From NCBI GenBank assembly GCA_029243585.1, contig JAQWRR010000108.1:1-37257 (forward strand): a stretch of 37,257 bases of DNA, given 5' to 3'. The stretch comes from Gammaproteobacteria bacterium (GTDB taxonomy: Bacteria > Pseudomonadota > Gammaproteobacteria > Steroidobacterales > Rariloculaceae). The first letter of the stretch is position 1; the number at the start of each line of letters is the position of its first letter. The notes beneath the pieces are model-generated. The model ran no database searches. It was not told the DNA's origin and was given only the letters and a program-made list of their open reading frames with translations. Shown in pieces: positions 1-9,181 of the stretch. A program made the translations under genes and the position numbers.

Positions 1-2771
1 AAGCTCCTATTGGTGGAGCTCAGTTTAATAACGAATTTGGTCGGCCCAATTTGGCCGGTTACTTTCGGACGTGTCTCTTAGATATGAATGGAGAGTGGCG
101 TGGGTACCATAAGCCCATCATGATCGCTGGTGGACTTGGAAATATCCGAGGGCAGCACGTAGAAAAGTGTGAGGCGCCCGTTGGGGCAAAGCTTATAGTG
201 CTTGGTGGTCCAGCTATGTTGATTGGCCTTGGTGGTGGTGCTGCATCCTCGCAAGGTAGCGGTAGCAGTGAGGAGGAACTTGATTTTGCATCTGTCCAAA
301 GAGGCAACCCAGAGATGCAAAGACGAGCTCAAGAAGTGATTGATACATGCTGTGGTCTTGGGAATGAAAACCCTATCTTATCAATCCATGATATTGGAGC
401 AGGTGGGCTTTCTAATGCTGTACCGGAAATCGTTGACCAGAGTCATCGTGGGGCAATTATTGAATTACGTGAGGTGCCTAATGATGAATTTGGGATGAGC
501 CCAATGGAGTTGTGGTGCAATGAGTCTCAGGAGCGCTACATGTTAGCTGTGGGCGCTGAAGAGCTGGAAAAATTTACTTATATATGTGAGAGGGAACGTT
601 GTCCCTATGCCGTTATAGGTGAACTAACCGAACAAGCAGAACTGCGAGTGCTGGATGCTGAGTTTAAAAATGAACCTGTTTCTATGCCTATGCAGGTTTT
701 GTTTGGTAATCCACCAAAAATGGTCCGTGAAGCAACAACTATTGAGATGCCTCTAGAGCCATGGAATCATGATGAAATAAATCTTGATGATGCTATTCAG
801 CGAGTTCTTTCTTTTCCTGCAGTAGCTGATAAGTCTTTTCTCATTCATATAGGTGACCGTAGTGTTGGTGGTTTATCTGCTCGGGATCAATTAGTTGGTC
901 CATGGCAGGTTCCGGTAAGTGATGTGGCAGTAACTTCGTCTAGCTATACAGGCTATACAGGTGAAGCTATGTCTATGGGCGAGCGTACTCCAGTAGCAAT
1001 AATGGCAGGGGCTGCATCGGCACGGTTGGCCGTTGGTGAAGCAGTAACCAATCTTGCGGCTGCCGACATTTCTAAGCTCTCAGATATCCGATTATCAGCA
1101 AATTGGATGGCCGCTGCCGGGCATGGTAGTGATGATTATGCGTTATTTGAAATGGTCAAAACCATTGGTGAGGAAATATGTCCGGCATTAGGAATTGCGA
1201 TTCCTGTTGGTAAGGATTCATTATCAATGCAAACGTCATGGCATTCTAACGGAGAAGAGCGTGCAGTTACTGCGCCGGTCTCACTTATTGTCTCAGCTTT
1301 TGCACCTGTTCTTGATGTGCGAGAAACGCTTACACCTCAATTAAACCTGTCTGAGGGTGATACCGTTTTGATGCTGTTTGATCTGTCTAAGGGCAAACAG
1401 CGTCTTGGTGGGTCTGTATTAGCGCAGTGTTTCAATCAGTTTGGCGGGGAACCACCTGATCTAGATGATCCCGATTTAATGGTCAGATTTTTTGATGCAC
1501 AGAGAGTGCTTCGAGAAAAGAACTTGCTGCTTGCTTATCACGATCGATCTGATGGTGGTTTGTTTGCAACTCTTGTGGAGATGGCCTTTGCTAGTCGTGG
1601 TGGCTTGAATATTCAGATTCCTAAAAGCATCTCAGATGTGCTGGCGTATTTATTTAATGAAGAGCTTGGTGTGGTTATGCAGGTTAGATGTAGTGATCTT
1701 CCTGCTGTCCGGGCTGTTTGTAGTGAATATGGTCTGGGTGAGTGCACTATTGTGGCTCATCCGGATAGACATGGCGAGATAGTTATCGAGCATGAAGGTC
1801 TTAATCTCTTTAAGGCATCCCGTACACTTCTGCACCGCTGGTGGTCAGAACTTACTTATAGAATGCAAAGTCTTAGGGATGATCCAGATTGTGCTACTGA
1901 GGCTTATGATGAATTGTTAGATGAAAAAGACCCAGGCCTTAATTCTGATCTAACCTTTAAACTTGTTGATAATAAAAGCACACGGACAGATAACCGTCCT
2001 AAAGTTGCAATCCTCCGTGAGCAGGGTGTCAACAGCCAGCGGGAAATGGCTGCGGCATTTGATCGTGCAGGCTTTGATGCTTATGACGTCCACATGACAG
2101 ACCTTTTTTCAGGTCGACTTGGTCTAGATGATTTTAGTGGTGTTATTGCATGTGGAGGATTTTCTTATGGAGATGTGCTTGGTGCCGGAGAGGGTTGGGC
2201 AAAATCGATACTTTATAACGATGCTGTTCGGGATAAATTTCAGGAATATTTTCAACGGGAAGATAGCTTTGTTCTTGGGGTGTGCAACGGATGTCAGATG
2301 CTTGCTTCATTAAAGAATTTAATTCCTGGCACTGACCATTGGCCGCGTTTTGTACGTAATCGATCTGACCAGTTTGAAGCACGCTTGTCTTTAGTTTATG
2401 TAGAGCCAAGTCCATCAATCTTATTAAGAGAAATGAGTGGTTCACGCATGCCTATAGTAACCTCTCATGGTGAAGGAAAAGCCGAGTTTAGATCTAATGA
2501 GGCTCTTGATGCTTGCGACACCAATTTTACTTGTGTGCGCTATGTCGATAACTACGGTAAAACCGCAGATATCTATCCTTCTAATCCCAATGGGTCCCCT
2601 CGCGGTATTGCTGGTCTGACTAGTGAGAATGGTCGAGTCACAATTATGATGCCTCATCCAGAGCGTGTTTTTCGAACCATACAAAATTCCTGGCATCCAC
2701 CGGAATGGGGAGAGAATTCACCTTGGTATAAACTTTTTTTAAACGCTCGTGATTGGGTTGATACAAAGTAA
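1..2771 (+). CDS. purL: Phosphoribosylformylglycinamidine synthase, 3' part (5' end outside window)
   Basis: Catalyses the ATP- and glutamine-dependent conversion of FGAR to FGAM in cytosolic purine synthesis. The reading frame is open from base 3 (APIGGAQFNNEFGRPNLAGY), so the gene begins before the window; about 922 residues are visible, against roughly 1290-1300 for the fused proteobacterial enzyme. Visible parts are the second half of the synthetase region (for example VGKDSLSMQ and the AIM-type stretch HDRSDGGLFATLVEMAF) and a C-terminal class I glutamine amidotransferase domain. The latter starts at KVAILREQGVNSQ and carries the nucleophile in GVCNGCQM and the His-Glu pair in PHPERVFR. 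This is the large, fused single-chain PurL of gammaproteobacteria rather than separate PurL/PurQ. It ends 53 bases from the convergent ettA stop. No strong terminator is visible in that gap. Confidence 0.98.
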   Translation, partial: APIGGAQFNNEFGRPNLAGYFRTCLLDMNGEWRGYHKPIMIAGGLGNIRGQHVEKCEAPVGAKLIVLGGPAMLIGLGGGAASSQGSGSSEEELDFASVQRGNPEMQRRAQEVIDTCCGLGNENPILSIHDIGAGGLSNAVPEIVDQSHRGAIIELREVPNDEFGMSPMELWCNESQERYMLAVGAEELEKFTYICERERCPYAVIGELTEQAELRVLDAEFKNEPVSMPMQVLFGNPPKMVREATTIEMPLEPWNHDEINLDDAIQRVLSFPAVADKSFLIHIGDRSVGGLSARDQLVGPWQVPVSDVAVTSSSYTGYTGEAMSMGERTPVAIMAGAASARLAVGEAVTNLAAADISKLSDIRLSANWMAAAGHGSDDYALFEMVKTIGEEICPALGIAIPVGKDSLSMQTSWHSNGEERAVTAPVSLIVSAFAPVLDVRETLTPQLNLSEGDTVLMLFDLSKGKQRLGGSVLAQCFNQFGGEPPDLDDPDLMVRFFDAQRVLREKNLLLAYHDRSDGGLFATLVEMAFASRGGLNIQIPKSISDVLAYLFNEELGVVMQVRCSDLPAVRAVCSEYGLGECTIVAHPDRHGEIVIEHEGLNLFKASRTLLHRWWSELTYRMQSLRDDPDCATEAYDELLDEKDPGLNSDLTFKLVDNKSTRTDNRPKVAILREQGVNSQREMAAAFDRAGFDAYDVHMTDLFSGRLGLDDFSGVIACGGFSYGDVLGAGEGWAKSILYNDAVRDKFQEYFQREDSFVLGVCNGCQMLASLKNLIPGTDHWPRFVRNRSDQFEARLSLVYVEPSPSILLREMSGSRMPIVTSHGEGKAEFRSNEALDACDTNFTCVRYVDNYGKTADIYPSNPNGSPRGIAGLTSENGRVTIMMPHPERVFRTIQNSWHPPEWGENSPWYKLFLNARDWVDTK

Positions 2772-2824
2772 TAACATCATAAAAGCTTAAGATAAGTTCC
2801 TAGTTGAATTAGGTTAAAAATGTT

Positions 2825-4498
2825 TTATTCAGTTAGACGTTTGTATCGTATCCTTTTAGGTTGATCGGCATCTTCTCCCTTTCGTCGTCTTAGATCCGCT
2901 GAGTAGTCTGCATAATTTCCTTCATAGAAAACGACCTCGCTGTTGCCCTCAAAAGCTAGTATGTGGGTTGCAATGCGATCAAGAAACCAACGATCGTGTG
3001 AAATTACGACTACACAGCCCGGAAAGTTCAATAATGCTTCTTCTAGTGCTCTTAAGGTTTCAATATCGAGGTCATTGGTAGGCTCATCTAATAACAAAAG
3101 GTTGCCCCCAGAACGTAAAAGTTTTGCTAGATGAACTCGGTTTCGCTCTCCTCCTGAAAGTAGATGCATTTTTTTCTGTTGATCGGATCCGCGAAAATTA
3201 AAGCGACCGACATAGGCTCTCGAGGGAGTTTCATATTGACCAATTTTGATTGTGTCTTGATTATTAGATATCTCTTCCCAGACCGTTTTCTCAGAATCTA
3301 GGGTATCTCGGGACTGGTCAACATAAGCGATTTCTACTGAATCCCCTATACGAATTTTTCCTGCATCCGGCTGCTCATCGCCCATAAGCATTCGAAAGAG
3401 TGTTGTTTTGCCTGCACCATTCGGTCCTATGACTCCTACGATGCCGCCTGGTGGGAGATTGAAAGAGATGTTCTCAAAAAGAACTCTGTTGGTAAATGAC
3501 TTGCTAAGTCCGTTGGCTTCAACAACTAGATCACCTAATCTTGGTCCAGGAGCAATATAAATTTCATTTGTTTCATTGCGTTCTTGGAAATCTTTAGAGC
3601 TTAGCTCTTCAAAACGTTGCATGCGTGCTTTTGACTTGGCATGTCTTGCTTTAGGATTGCTCTTAACCCAATCCAGTTCGGCTTTTATGGTTTTTTGATG
3701 CGCTGCTTGCCGACTTTCTTCAATTTTTAAACGCTGATCTTTCTGTTCAAGCCATGAGGAATAGTTTCCCTCCCAGGGAATCCCATAACCACGGTCAAGT
3801 TCTAGTATCCAACCGGCGACATTGTCAAGAAAATATCGATCATGAGTAACAGCAATGACTGTTCCAGAGTATTCAGACAAAAAACGTTCGATCCAAGCAA
3901 CAGATTCAGCATCAAGATGGTTAGTTGGCTCATCTAGCAGAAGCATGTCAGGGCTTGCTAAGAGCAGTCTGCATAGCGCAACCCGACGACGCTCACCTCC
4001 AGATAGTGTTGATACATCTGCATCCCAAGGTGGTAAGCGTAGTGCATCAGCTGCGACTTCTAGTTTTCGTTCTAGCTCCCAACCCCCTGCAGCATCAATC
4101 GCATCCTGAAGTTTGCCTTGTTCAGAAAGAAGTTCATTCATTTCTTCGTCAGTCATGGGTTCGGCAAATCGTTCACTTATAATATCAAAACGGTTAAGTA
4201 GTGCGCTCAACTCTTCAACACCTTCTTCTACGTTTTCACGGACATTTTTTTTGGGGTTTAGTTGTGGTTCTTGTGGAAGAAAACCAATATTGATTCCAGA
4301 TTGTGAGCGGGCTTCTCCATCAAACTCTTTGTCTTCACCAGCCATGATCCTTAGGAGCGTTGACTTTCCGGCGCCATTTAACCCAAGAACACCAATTTTT
4401 GCTCCTGGAAAAAAACTTAAGCTGATATCACGGAGGATATACTGTTTTGGGGGAACCACCTTAGATAGCTGATTCGTGGTATAGATGTATTGTGCCAT
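2825..4498 (-). CDS. ettA: Energy-dependent translational throttle protein (ABC-F ATPase)
   Basis: Soluble ABC-F protein that binds the ribosomal E site and gates the first elongation cycles according to ATP/ADP (family knowledge). At 557 residues it matches EttA (about 555). Two ABC domains are visible: the first with Walker [12 protein letters not shown] and signature LSGGERRRV followed by [11 protein letters not shown], the second with [20 protein letters not shown] and [11 protein letters not shown]. The basic linker between them (around [13 protein letters not shown] to [12 protein letters not shown]) is the P-site tRNA interaction motif. The compact length and absence of a C-terminal coiled coil argue against Uup. 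It is divergent from the deacetylase gene across 101 bases; a TATTAT element on the minus strand there could be its -10 box, but I see no matching -35. Confidence 0.96.
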   Translation of the reverse strand: MAQYIYTTNQLSKVVPPKQYILRDISLSFFPGAKIGVLGLNGAGKSTLLRIMAGEDKEFDGEARSQSGINIGFLPQEPQLNPKKNVRENVEEGVEELSALLNRFDIISERFAEPMTDEEMNELLSEQGKLQDAIDAAGGWELERKLEVAADALRLPPWDADVSTLSGGERRRVALCRLLLASPDMLLLDEPTNHLDAESVAWIERFLSEYSGTVIAVTHDRYFLDNVAGWILELDRGYGIPWEGNYSSWLEQKDQRLKIEESRQAAHQKTIKAELDWVKSNPKARHAKSKARMQRFEELSSKDFQERNETNEIYIAPGPRLGDLVVEANGLSKSFTNRVLFENISFNLPPGGIVGVIGPNGAGKTTLFRMLMGDEQPDAGKIRIGDSVEIAYVDQSRDTLDSEKTVWEEISNNQDTIKIGQYETPSRAYVGRFNFRGSDQQKKMHLLSGGERNRVHLAKLLRSGGNLLLLDEPTNDLDIETLRALEEALLNFPGCVVVISHDRWFLDRIATHILAFEGNSEVVFYEGNYADYSADLRRRKGEDADQPKRIRYKRLTE

Positions 4499-4599
4499 GA
4501 GGTACCTAGTCTCCGTTTAGATGCGGGATAATACTTTAAGGTTTAGTAAAAGTAGCAGTTATTTTCCCATTTGAAGATTAATCTAAGTAGGATATTTAA

Positions 4600-5562
4600 A
4601 TGTCAGACCAAGTTATCGTTATATATGGAGAGGAGTTAGCTAAATACGGTTTTCCGAATAGGCATCCTTTTGGAACGGATCGCTACGATGTCTTCATGAA
4701 TGAGTTAAATGAGTCGCCAAACGAGGCGTCTTTTATTCGGCATCTCTCCAGGCTCGCAGAACGGGATGAGATTGAGCGCTTTCACACTTCGGATTATATC
4801 GATCGTGTTATTGAGCTTTCTGCTATTGGTTCTGGATATCTTGATGCGGGTGATACCCCTGCTTATCCAGGTGTCTATGAAGCTGCTTCTCATGCTGTTG
4901 GCGGAACCCTTAACGCATTAACAGCAATTATGGAGGGGGAGATTCCCAGAGCTTTCATTCCAATTGGAGGTCTCCATCATGCTGCTCGCAATAGTGCTGC
5001 TGGTTTTTGTGTGTTTAATGATTGTGGAGTAGCCATTGAAGTTGCAATGAGCGTTTATGGTTTGGAGCGAGTTGCTTATGTTGATATCGATGCCCATCAC
5101 GGGGATGGGGTCTTTTATGGTTTTGAAGAAGACCCTCGAGCATTATTTGCCGATATACATGAGGATGGACGTTTTTTATACCCAGGCACAGGAGCAAGGA
5201 GCGAAACAGGCCGTGGACCAGCCGAGGGCACAAAGTTGAATATTCCAATGCAACCCGGTTCCGATGATCAGGCATTCCTTGAAGCATGGGGTGAAGTTGA
5301 GGCGTACATAGAGGCATCAGAGCCGCAGCTTATACTTTTGAATGCGGGCGCTGATTCTTTGGCGGGCGATCCAATCACTCATCTTGAGTACAGTGAGAAC
5401 GCACATGGCCATGCTGCTGCCCGGCTTCGACAATTTGCGGATCGTTTCTGTGAAGGACGCATTCTCGGAATGGGCGGTGGTGGTTATAATCGTGTCAATC
5501 TTGCAAGGGCATGGACTCGGGTAGTGGAAAGTTTTGCTGATCCTACGATTAGTGGCTTTTAA
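4600..5562 (+). CDS. Histone deacetylase family zinc amidohydrolase (AcuC-like)
   Basis: Member of the arginase-deacetylase fold that removes acetyl or related acyl groups from lysine side chains, polyamines or small amides. All catalytic positions are present: the His pair in GGLHHAAR (126-127), the zinc ligands in DIDAHHGDG (Asp164, His166), the third ligand in NAGADSLAGD (Asp252) and the transition-state Tyr in GGGGYN (Tyr296). It has 320 residues, typical of single-domain bacterial AcuC-like enzymes, with no signal peptide. The start is supported by AGGA seven bases upstream of the ATG. It is monocistronic, with its own spacer from glyA. The neighbours do not reveal a substrate: no acetyl-CoA synthetase, acetyltransferase or polyamine gene is adjacent. 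Acetylpolyamine hydrolase is an alternative. Confidence 0.9.
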   Translation: MSDQVIVIYGEELAKYGFPNRHPFGTDRYDVFMNELNESPNEASFIRHLSRLAERDEIERFHTSDYIDRVIELSAIGSGYLDAGDTPAYPGVYEAASHAVGGTLNALTAIMEGEIPRAFIPIGGLHHAARNSAAGFCVFNDCGVAIEVAMSVYGLERVAYVDIDAHHGDGVFYGFEEDPRALFADIHEDGRFLYPGTGARSETGRGPAEGTKLNIPMQPGSDDQAFLEAWGEVEAYIEASEPQLILLNAGADSLAGDPITHLEYSENAHGHAAARLRQFADRFCEGRILGMGGGGYNRVNLARAWTRVVESFADPTISGF

Positions 5563-5639
5563 GCACACAAACGATCCTGTCTTAGCGGTACAATCCTAAA
5601 CAGTTTGATTAAGGACCATTACTACGGCATAGGAAGCTG

Positions 5640-6914
5640 ATGATGCACAAGGATGATTTCCAGATTAAAGGGTTTGACCATGCTTTATTTGAGGCGATGG
5701 AGGCAGAACGATGTCGCCAGGAAGAGCATATAGAACTTATCGCCTCGGAGAATTTTGCAAGCCCTCGTGTGCTTGAAGCTCAGGGCTCGGTCTTAACAAA
5801 CAAATATGCTGAGGGTTATCCGGGTCGACGTTACTACGCTGGATGTGAACATGTTGATGTTGCAGAACAGTTGGCGATTGATAGAGCAATGCAACTTTTT
5901 AATGCTGATTACGCTAATGTCCAGCCACATTCAGGTTCTCAAGCTAATGCCGCTGCCTATCTTGCGATGATGAAGCCAGGTGACAGACTATTAGGTATGA
6001 GTCTGTCTCATGGAGGGCATTTAACGCATGGATCAAAGGTCAACTTTTCAGGAAAGATATTTGAGGTTTTTCAGTACGGTATTGATGAAGAGAGTGGGAA
6101 AATCAATTATGACACAGTCCGAGAATTGGCAATTAAGCATAAACCTAAAGTTATAGTAGCTGGGTTTTCTGCCTATTCCAGAATTATTGATTGGCAACGT
6201 TTTCGAGATGTTGCTGATGAGGTTAATGCTTATTTATTGGTTGATATGGCTCATGTTGCTGGTCTTGTTGCAGCAGGTCTTTATCCGAACCCGGTCTCAA
6301 TTGCGGATGTGACTACTACTACCACACACAAGACTCTTCGTGGACCCCGGGGTGGATTAATACTTGCACGCGAGAATGCTGAATTAACAAAACGGTTTAA
6401 TTCTTTAGTATTTCCAGGTGTTCAGGGTGGTCCTTTGATGCATGTGATCGCTGCAAAGGCGGTTGCGTTATTGGAGGCGCTTGAACCGGAATTTAAGGTC
6501 TATCAGAAACAGGTAGTGGAAAACGCACGCTGTATGGCTCTGACGCTTATTGAACGAGGTTATAAAATTGTTTCGGGAGGGACTGATAATCATTTGATGT
6601 TAGTTGATCTCATCAAGCAGGACATTACGGGACAAGCAGCTGAGGATGCTCTTAGTCAGTCCAATATCACAGTTAATAAAAATGCAGTGCCAAATGACCC
6701 TCGGCCTCCTCGCGTAACAAGTGGCCTTAGAATTGGAACTCCTGCTATTACAACGAGGGGATTCCAAGTATCAGAAACGGCACAGATAACCCATTGGATT
6801 GCAGATGTATTAGATGTATTACATGACGAAAAGAAAACAGAGGTTGTAACGAAAAAAGTACGTTCTGATGTTATTGAGTTATGCAGCCGCTTTCCCGTTT
6901 ATGAGGAAGGCTAA
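5640..6914 (+). CDS. glyA: Serine hydroxymethyltransferase
   Basis: PLP enzyme interconverting serine plus tetrahydrofolate with glycine plus 5,10-methylene-THF, the main cytosolic one-carbon source. 424 residues, close to the usual 417-420. The PLP lysine lies in [15 protein letters not shown] (Lys231); other hallmarks are [30 protein letters not shown] and [13 protein letters not shown]. Two ATGs start the frame at 5640 and 5643; AGGAAG lies just upstream and either could be used. It is followed 22 bases later by nrdR, so it probably leads the nrdR-rib-nusB-thiL operon. The 77-base spacer before it has a TACAAT -10-like element at 5589-5594, but no convincing -35 and no glycine riboswitch. 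Confidence 0.98.
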   Translation: MMHKDDFQIKGFDHALFEAMEAERCRQEEHIELIASENFASPRVLEAQGSVLTNKYAEGYPGRRYYAGCEHVDVAEQLAIDRAMQLFNADYANVQPHSGSQANAAAYLAMMKPGDRLLGMSLSHGGHLTHGSKVNFSGKIFEVFQYGIDEESGKINYDTVRELAIKHKPKVIVAGFSAYSRIIDWQRFRDVADEVNAYLLVDMAHVAGLVAAGLYPNPVSIADVTTTTTHKTLRGPRGGLILARENAELTKRFNSLVFPGVQGGPLMHVIAAKAVALLEALEPEFKVYQKQVVENARCMALTLIERGYKIVSGGTDNHLMLVDLIKQDITGQAAEDALSQSNITVNKNAVPNDPRPPRVTSGLRIGTPAITTRGFQVSETAQITHWIADVLDVLHDEKKTEVVTKKVRSDVIELCSRFPVYEEG

Positions 6915-6936
6915 AGCCCGCTAATCGGGGGAACTT

Positions 6937-7440
6937 TTGCATTGTCCATTTTGTAATAACGATGAAACAAAGGTAATTGATTCACGTTTAGCTGGTGAAG
7001 GATGGCAGGTGCGTAGACGACGTGAGTGCCAACAATGCAGTGAGCGTTATACGACCTTCGAGACAGCTGAACTTGTTATGCCTCACGTTATTAAGCGTGA
7101 TGATAGTCGGGAACCTTTTGATCAGGTCAAGTTACGAAGTGGCATATTGAGATCTTTAGAAAAAAGACCTGTAAAAAGCGAGGATATTGAAAAAAGCATA
7201 GAGCGTGTGACGCACCTTCTTCAAACAATGGGGGAACGTGAGGTCCCCGGACGATTAATTGGTGACATGGTCATGGAGGAGCTGCGCAAACTAGATCAGG
7301 TAGCATACGTACGCTACGCATCGGTATATCGAAGTTTTCAGGATATTACGGAGTTTCAGAGAGAGATTGAGAAACTTCAATCACTTCCTGGCCCAGTTGA
7401 TCGTGAGCAGATGTCTCTCCTGTCTGATGATGAAAGTTAA
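6937..7440 (+). CDS. nrdR: Transcriptional repressor NrdR
   Basis: Zinc-ribbon/ATP-cone repressor of ribonucleotide reductase operons, sensing dATP/ATP (family knowledge). The N-terminal zinc ribbon has paired cysteines CPFC (residues 3-6) and CQQC (about 31-34), followed by the ATP-cone from about residue 49 ([16 protein letters not shown] onward). The start is TTG: the family always begins M-x-CPFC and no ATG is available in frame, while GGGGGAA sits just upstream. 167 residues, slightly longer than the usual ~150 through a C-terminal tail. Its TAA stop overlaps the ribD ATG by one base (TAATG), so translation is probably coupled. The glyA-nrdR-ribD order is common in gammaproteobacteria. 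Confidence 0.97.
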   Translation: MHCPFCNNDETKVIDSRLAGEGWQVRRRRECQQCSERYTTFETAELVMPHVIKRDDSREPFDQVKLRSGILRSLEKRPVKSEDIEKSIERVTHLLQTMGEREVPGRLIGDMVMEELRKLDQVAYVRYASVYRSFQDITEFQREIEKLQSLPGPVDREQMSLLSDDES

Positions 7441-8549
7441 TGACGAGTGAAGATGATAAGGCTTATATGACCCGAGCAGTGCAGTTAGCACGCAAGGGGC
7501 TTTATACAACCGATCCAAATCCCAGAGTTGGGTGTGTTTTAGTTAAAGCTGGTGAAATTATTGGTGAAGGTTGGCATGAGCGAGCTGGTAACCCGCATGC
7601 AGAAATAATAGCTTTGGAGCAGGCTGGCAGAGAAGCCCTTAATGCAACCGCCTTCGTTACTTTGGAGCCCTGTTGTCATACCGGACGAACTGGGCCTTGT
7701 GTTGAGGCCCTGATTGATGCGGGAGTTTCACGTGTAGTGTGTTCAACCATTGATCCAAACCCATTAGTTTCTGGAGAAGGATTGAGGAGACTTAAAGAGG
7801 CTGGAATTATTGTTGAGAAAGGGTTGCTTGAGGATTTAGCGACGAGTTTAAATCCAGGCTATCTAATGAGAATGAAGCATGGACGACCCTTTGTAAGAAG
7901 CAAGCTTGCGGTTAGTTTAGATGGACGTACTGCCCTTGCAAGTGGCGAAAGTCAGTGGATTACTGGCGAGGATTCTCGAGCTGATGTTCATAATTGGCGA
8001 GCTCGATCTAGTGCCGTAGTTACAGGGATTGGTACTGTGATTAAAGATGATCCCTCGCTAAATGCAAGATTGATAGATTTAAGCAAAAATGTTTTGCAAC
8101 CTCTTCGAATAATCATTGATTCTCACCTGCAAACGCCGGACTCGGCAAAGTTAATAGATTTGCCCGGAGACACTATTGTTTTTACAAAACAGTCTACTTT
8201 GTCGAATGCACAGTCCGAAGCTAAAGCGCTAAGAGATAAAGGGGTTATGATTGAGGGAGTTTCTGGAATTGAGCAATGTGACCTAAAGCAGGTTATTGCG
8301 CGTATGGGGGAGTTAGATATCAATGAGGTTTGGGTTGAAGCTGGCGCTCAGTTAAACGGAGCTCTTCTAGAGGCAGGATTGGTTGATGAGTTGGTCATAT
8401 ATATTGCCCCTCATATTCTTGGCGCTGACTCTTATGGGATGTTTTCTATAGAGCCTTTAGCAAGCCTTCAACAACGTATTCAAGTTACATATCAAGATAT
8501 AAGTAGGATTGGCGAAGATATTAGGATCATTGCGTGTTTAGCGGAATAG
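7440..8549 (+). CDS. ribD: Bifunctional riboflavin biosynthesis deaminase/reductase RibD
   Basis: Converts the 2,5-diaminopyrimidine product of GTP cyclohydrolase II to 5-amino-6-ribitylamino uracil phosphate by deamination and side-chain reduction. The N-terminal cytidine-deaminase-like domain has the zinc motif HAEIIALE (His53, Glu55) and PCCHTGRTGPC (Cys78, Cys87). The C-terminal NADPH reductase domain starts near RPFVRSKLAVSLDGRTA and includes GESQWITGEDSR. 369 residues is full length. It starts on the overlapping TAATG with nrdR and its end overlaps the ribE GTG start by 16 bases, so nrdR-ribD-ribE is one transcription unit with coupled translation. Confidence 0.97.
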   Translation: MTSEDDKAYMTRAVQLARKGLYTTDPNPRVGCVLVKAGEIIGEGWHERAGNPHAEIIALEQAGREALNATAFVTLEPCCHTGRTGPCVEALIDAGVSRVVCSTIDPNPLVSGEGLRRLKEAGIIVEKGLLEDLATSLNPGYLMRMKHGRPFVRSKLAVSLDGRTALASGESQWITGEDSRADVHNWRARSSAVVTGIGTVIKDDPSLNARLIDLSKNVLQPLRIIIDSHLQTPDSAKLIDLPGDTIVFTKQSTLSNAQSEAKALRDKGVMIEGVSGIEQCDLKQVIARMGELDINEVWVEAGAQLNGALLEAGLVDELVIYIAPHILGADSYGMFSIEPLASLQQRIQVTYQDISRIGEDIRIIACLAE

Positions 8550-9181
8550 TAAAAGGCACTGGCCAAGTTTTAGAGCATATAGATGTCGATGGTGATCGAC
8601 GTTTAGCTATTGGATTTGAGGGTGTTGATTTATCAAAGCTTAGATTGGGAGCTAGTGTTGCTGTCAATGGTGCATGTTTGACCGTAGTCGATACTAAAGA
8701 TGAAGTTTTTATGGCAGACGTTTCTTATGAGACATTATCTAAGACAACTCTTGGTAACTGGAAGAAAGGGGATAAAGTTAATCTTGAGAGTTCACTGCTA
8801 TTAGGTGATTCACTCGATGGACATTTTGTGACAGGACATGTGGACGGTATCGGGTATGTAGAGAGTTTAGTGAAGTCTGGTCGATCGATTGTGTTTGGAA
8901 TTCGAACAGGGGCCGAACTTAGTTCTTTCTTAGCTCAAAAGGGTTCTATCGCGGTTGATGGGGTCAGCTTGACGGTTAATGATGTTGAAAACTCAATATT
9001 TCATGTGAATATTATTCCACATACATGCGATATTACAGTCATCGCTGGGTATCGTATTGGTACCGCTGTTAATATTGAGATTGATATCATTGCGCGATAT
9101 CTAGAGAAGTTTGCTGAATGTGAGAAAAGCCCACAGAGCATAAATATAGATTTACTTAAAAATCATGGTTACACAAGCTAA
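8534..9181 (+). CDS. ribE: Riboflavin synthase, alpha subunit
   Basis: Dismutates two 6,7-dimethyl-8-ribityllumazine molecules to riboflavin plus 5-amino-6-ribitylaminouracil. 215 residues with the two tandem lumazine-binding barrels: the first opens MFSGIVKGTGQV and includes VAVNGACLTVV, the second follows HFVTGHVDGIGYV and contains IAVDGVSLTVNDV. The GTG start at 8534 is fixed by the family's conserved MF(T/S)GI N-terminus and lies within ribD. The 3' end overlaps ribB by 17 bases. This nested overlap suggests strong translational coupling. Confidence 0.96.
   Translation: MFSGIVKGTGQVLEHIDVDGDRRLAIGFEGVDLSKLRLGASVAVNGACLTVVDTKDEVFMADVSYETLSKTTLGNWKKGDKVNLESSLLLGDSLDGHFVTGHVDGIGYVESLVKSGRSIVFGIRTGAELSSFLAQKGSIAVDGVSLTVNDVENSIFHVNIIPHTCDITVIAGYRIGTAVNIEIDIIARYLEKFAECEKSPQSINIDLLKNHGYTS

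Noticed and set aside
2772-2824. CCTA/TAGG mini-stem between purL and ettA as a bidirectional terminator
   Set aside because: A four-base-pair stem is too weak to call.
4113-4472. 119-codon open frame antisense to ettA
   Set aside because: It mirrors conserved ABC-F coding sequence, is serine/proline-rich as shadow frames often are, and has no ribosome-binding site.
5563-5639. Possible FMN or glycine riboswitch ahead of the glyA-rib operon
   Set aside because: The spacer is only 77 bases and has none of the conserved helices; ribD itself starts inside the nrdR stop codon, so no leader exists there.
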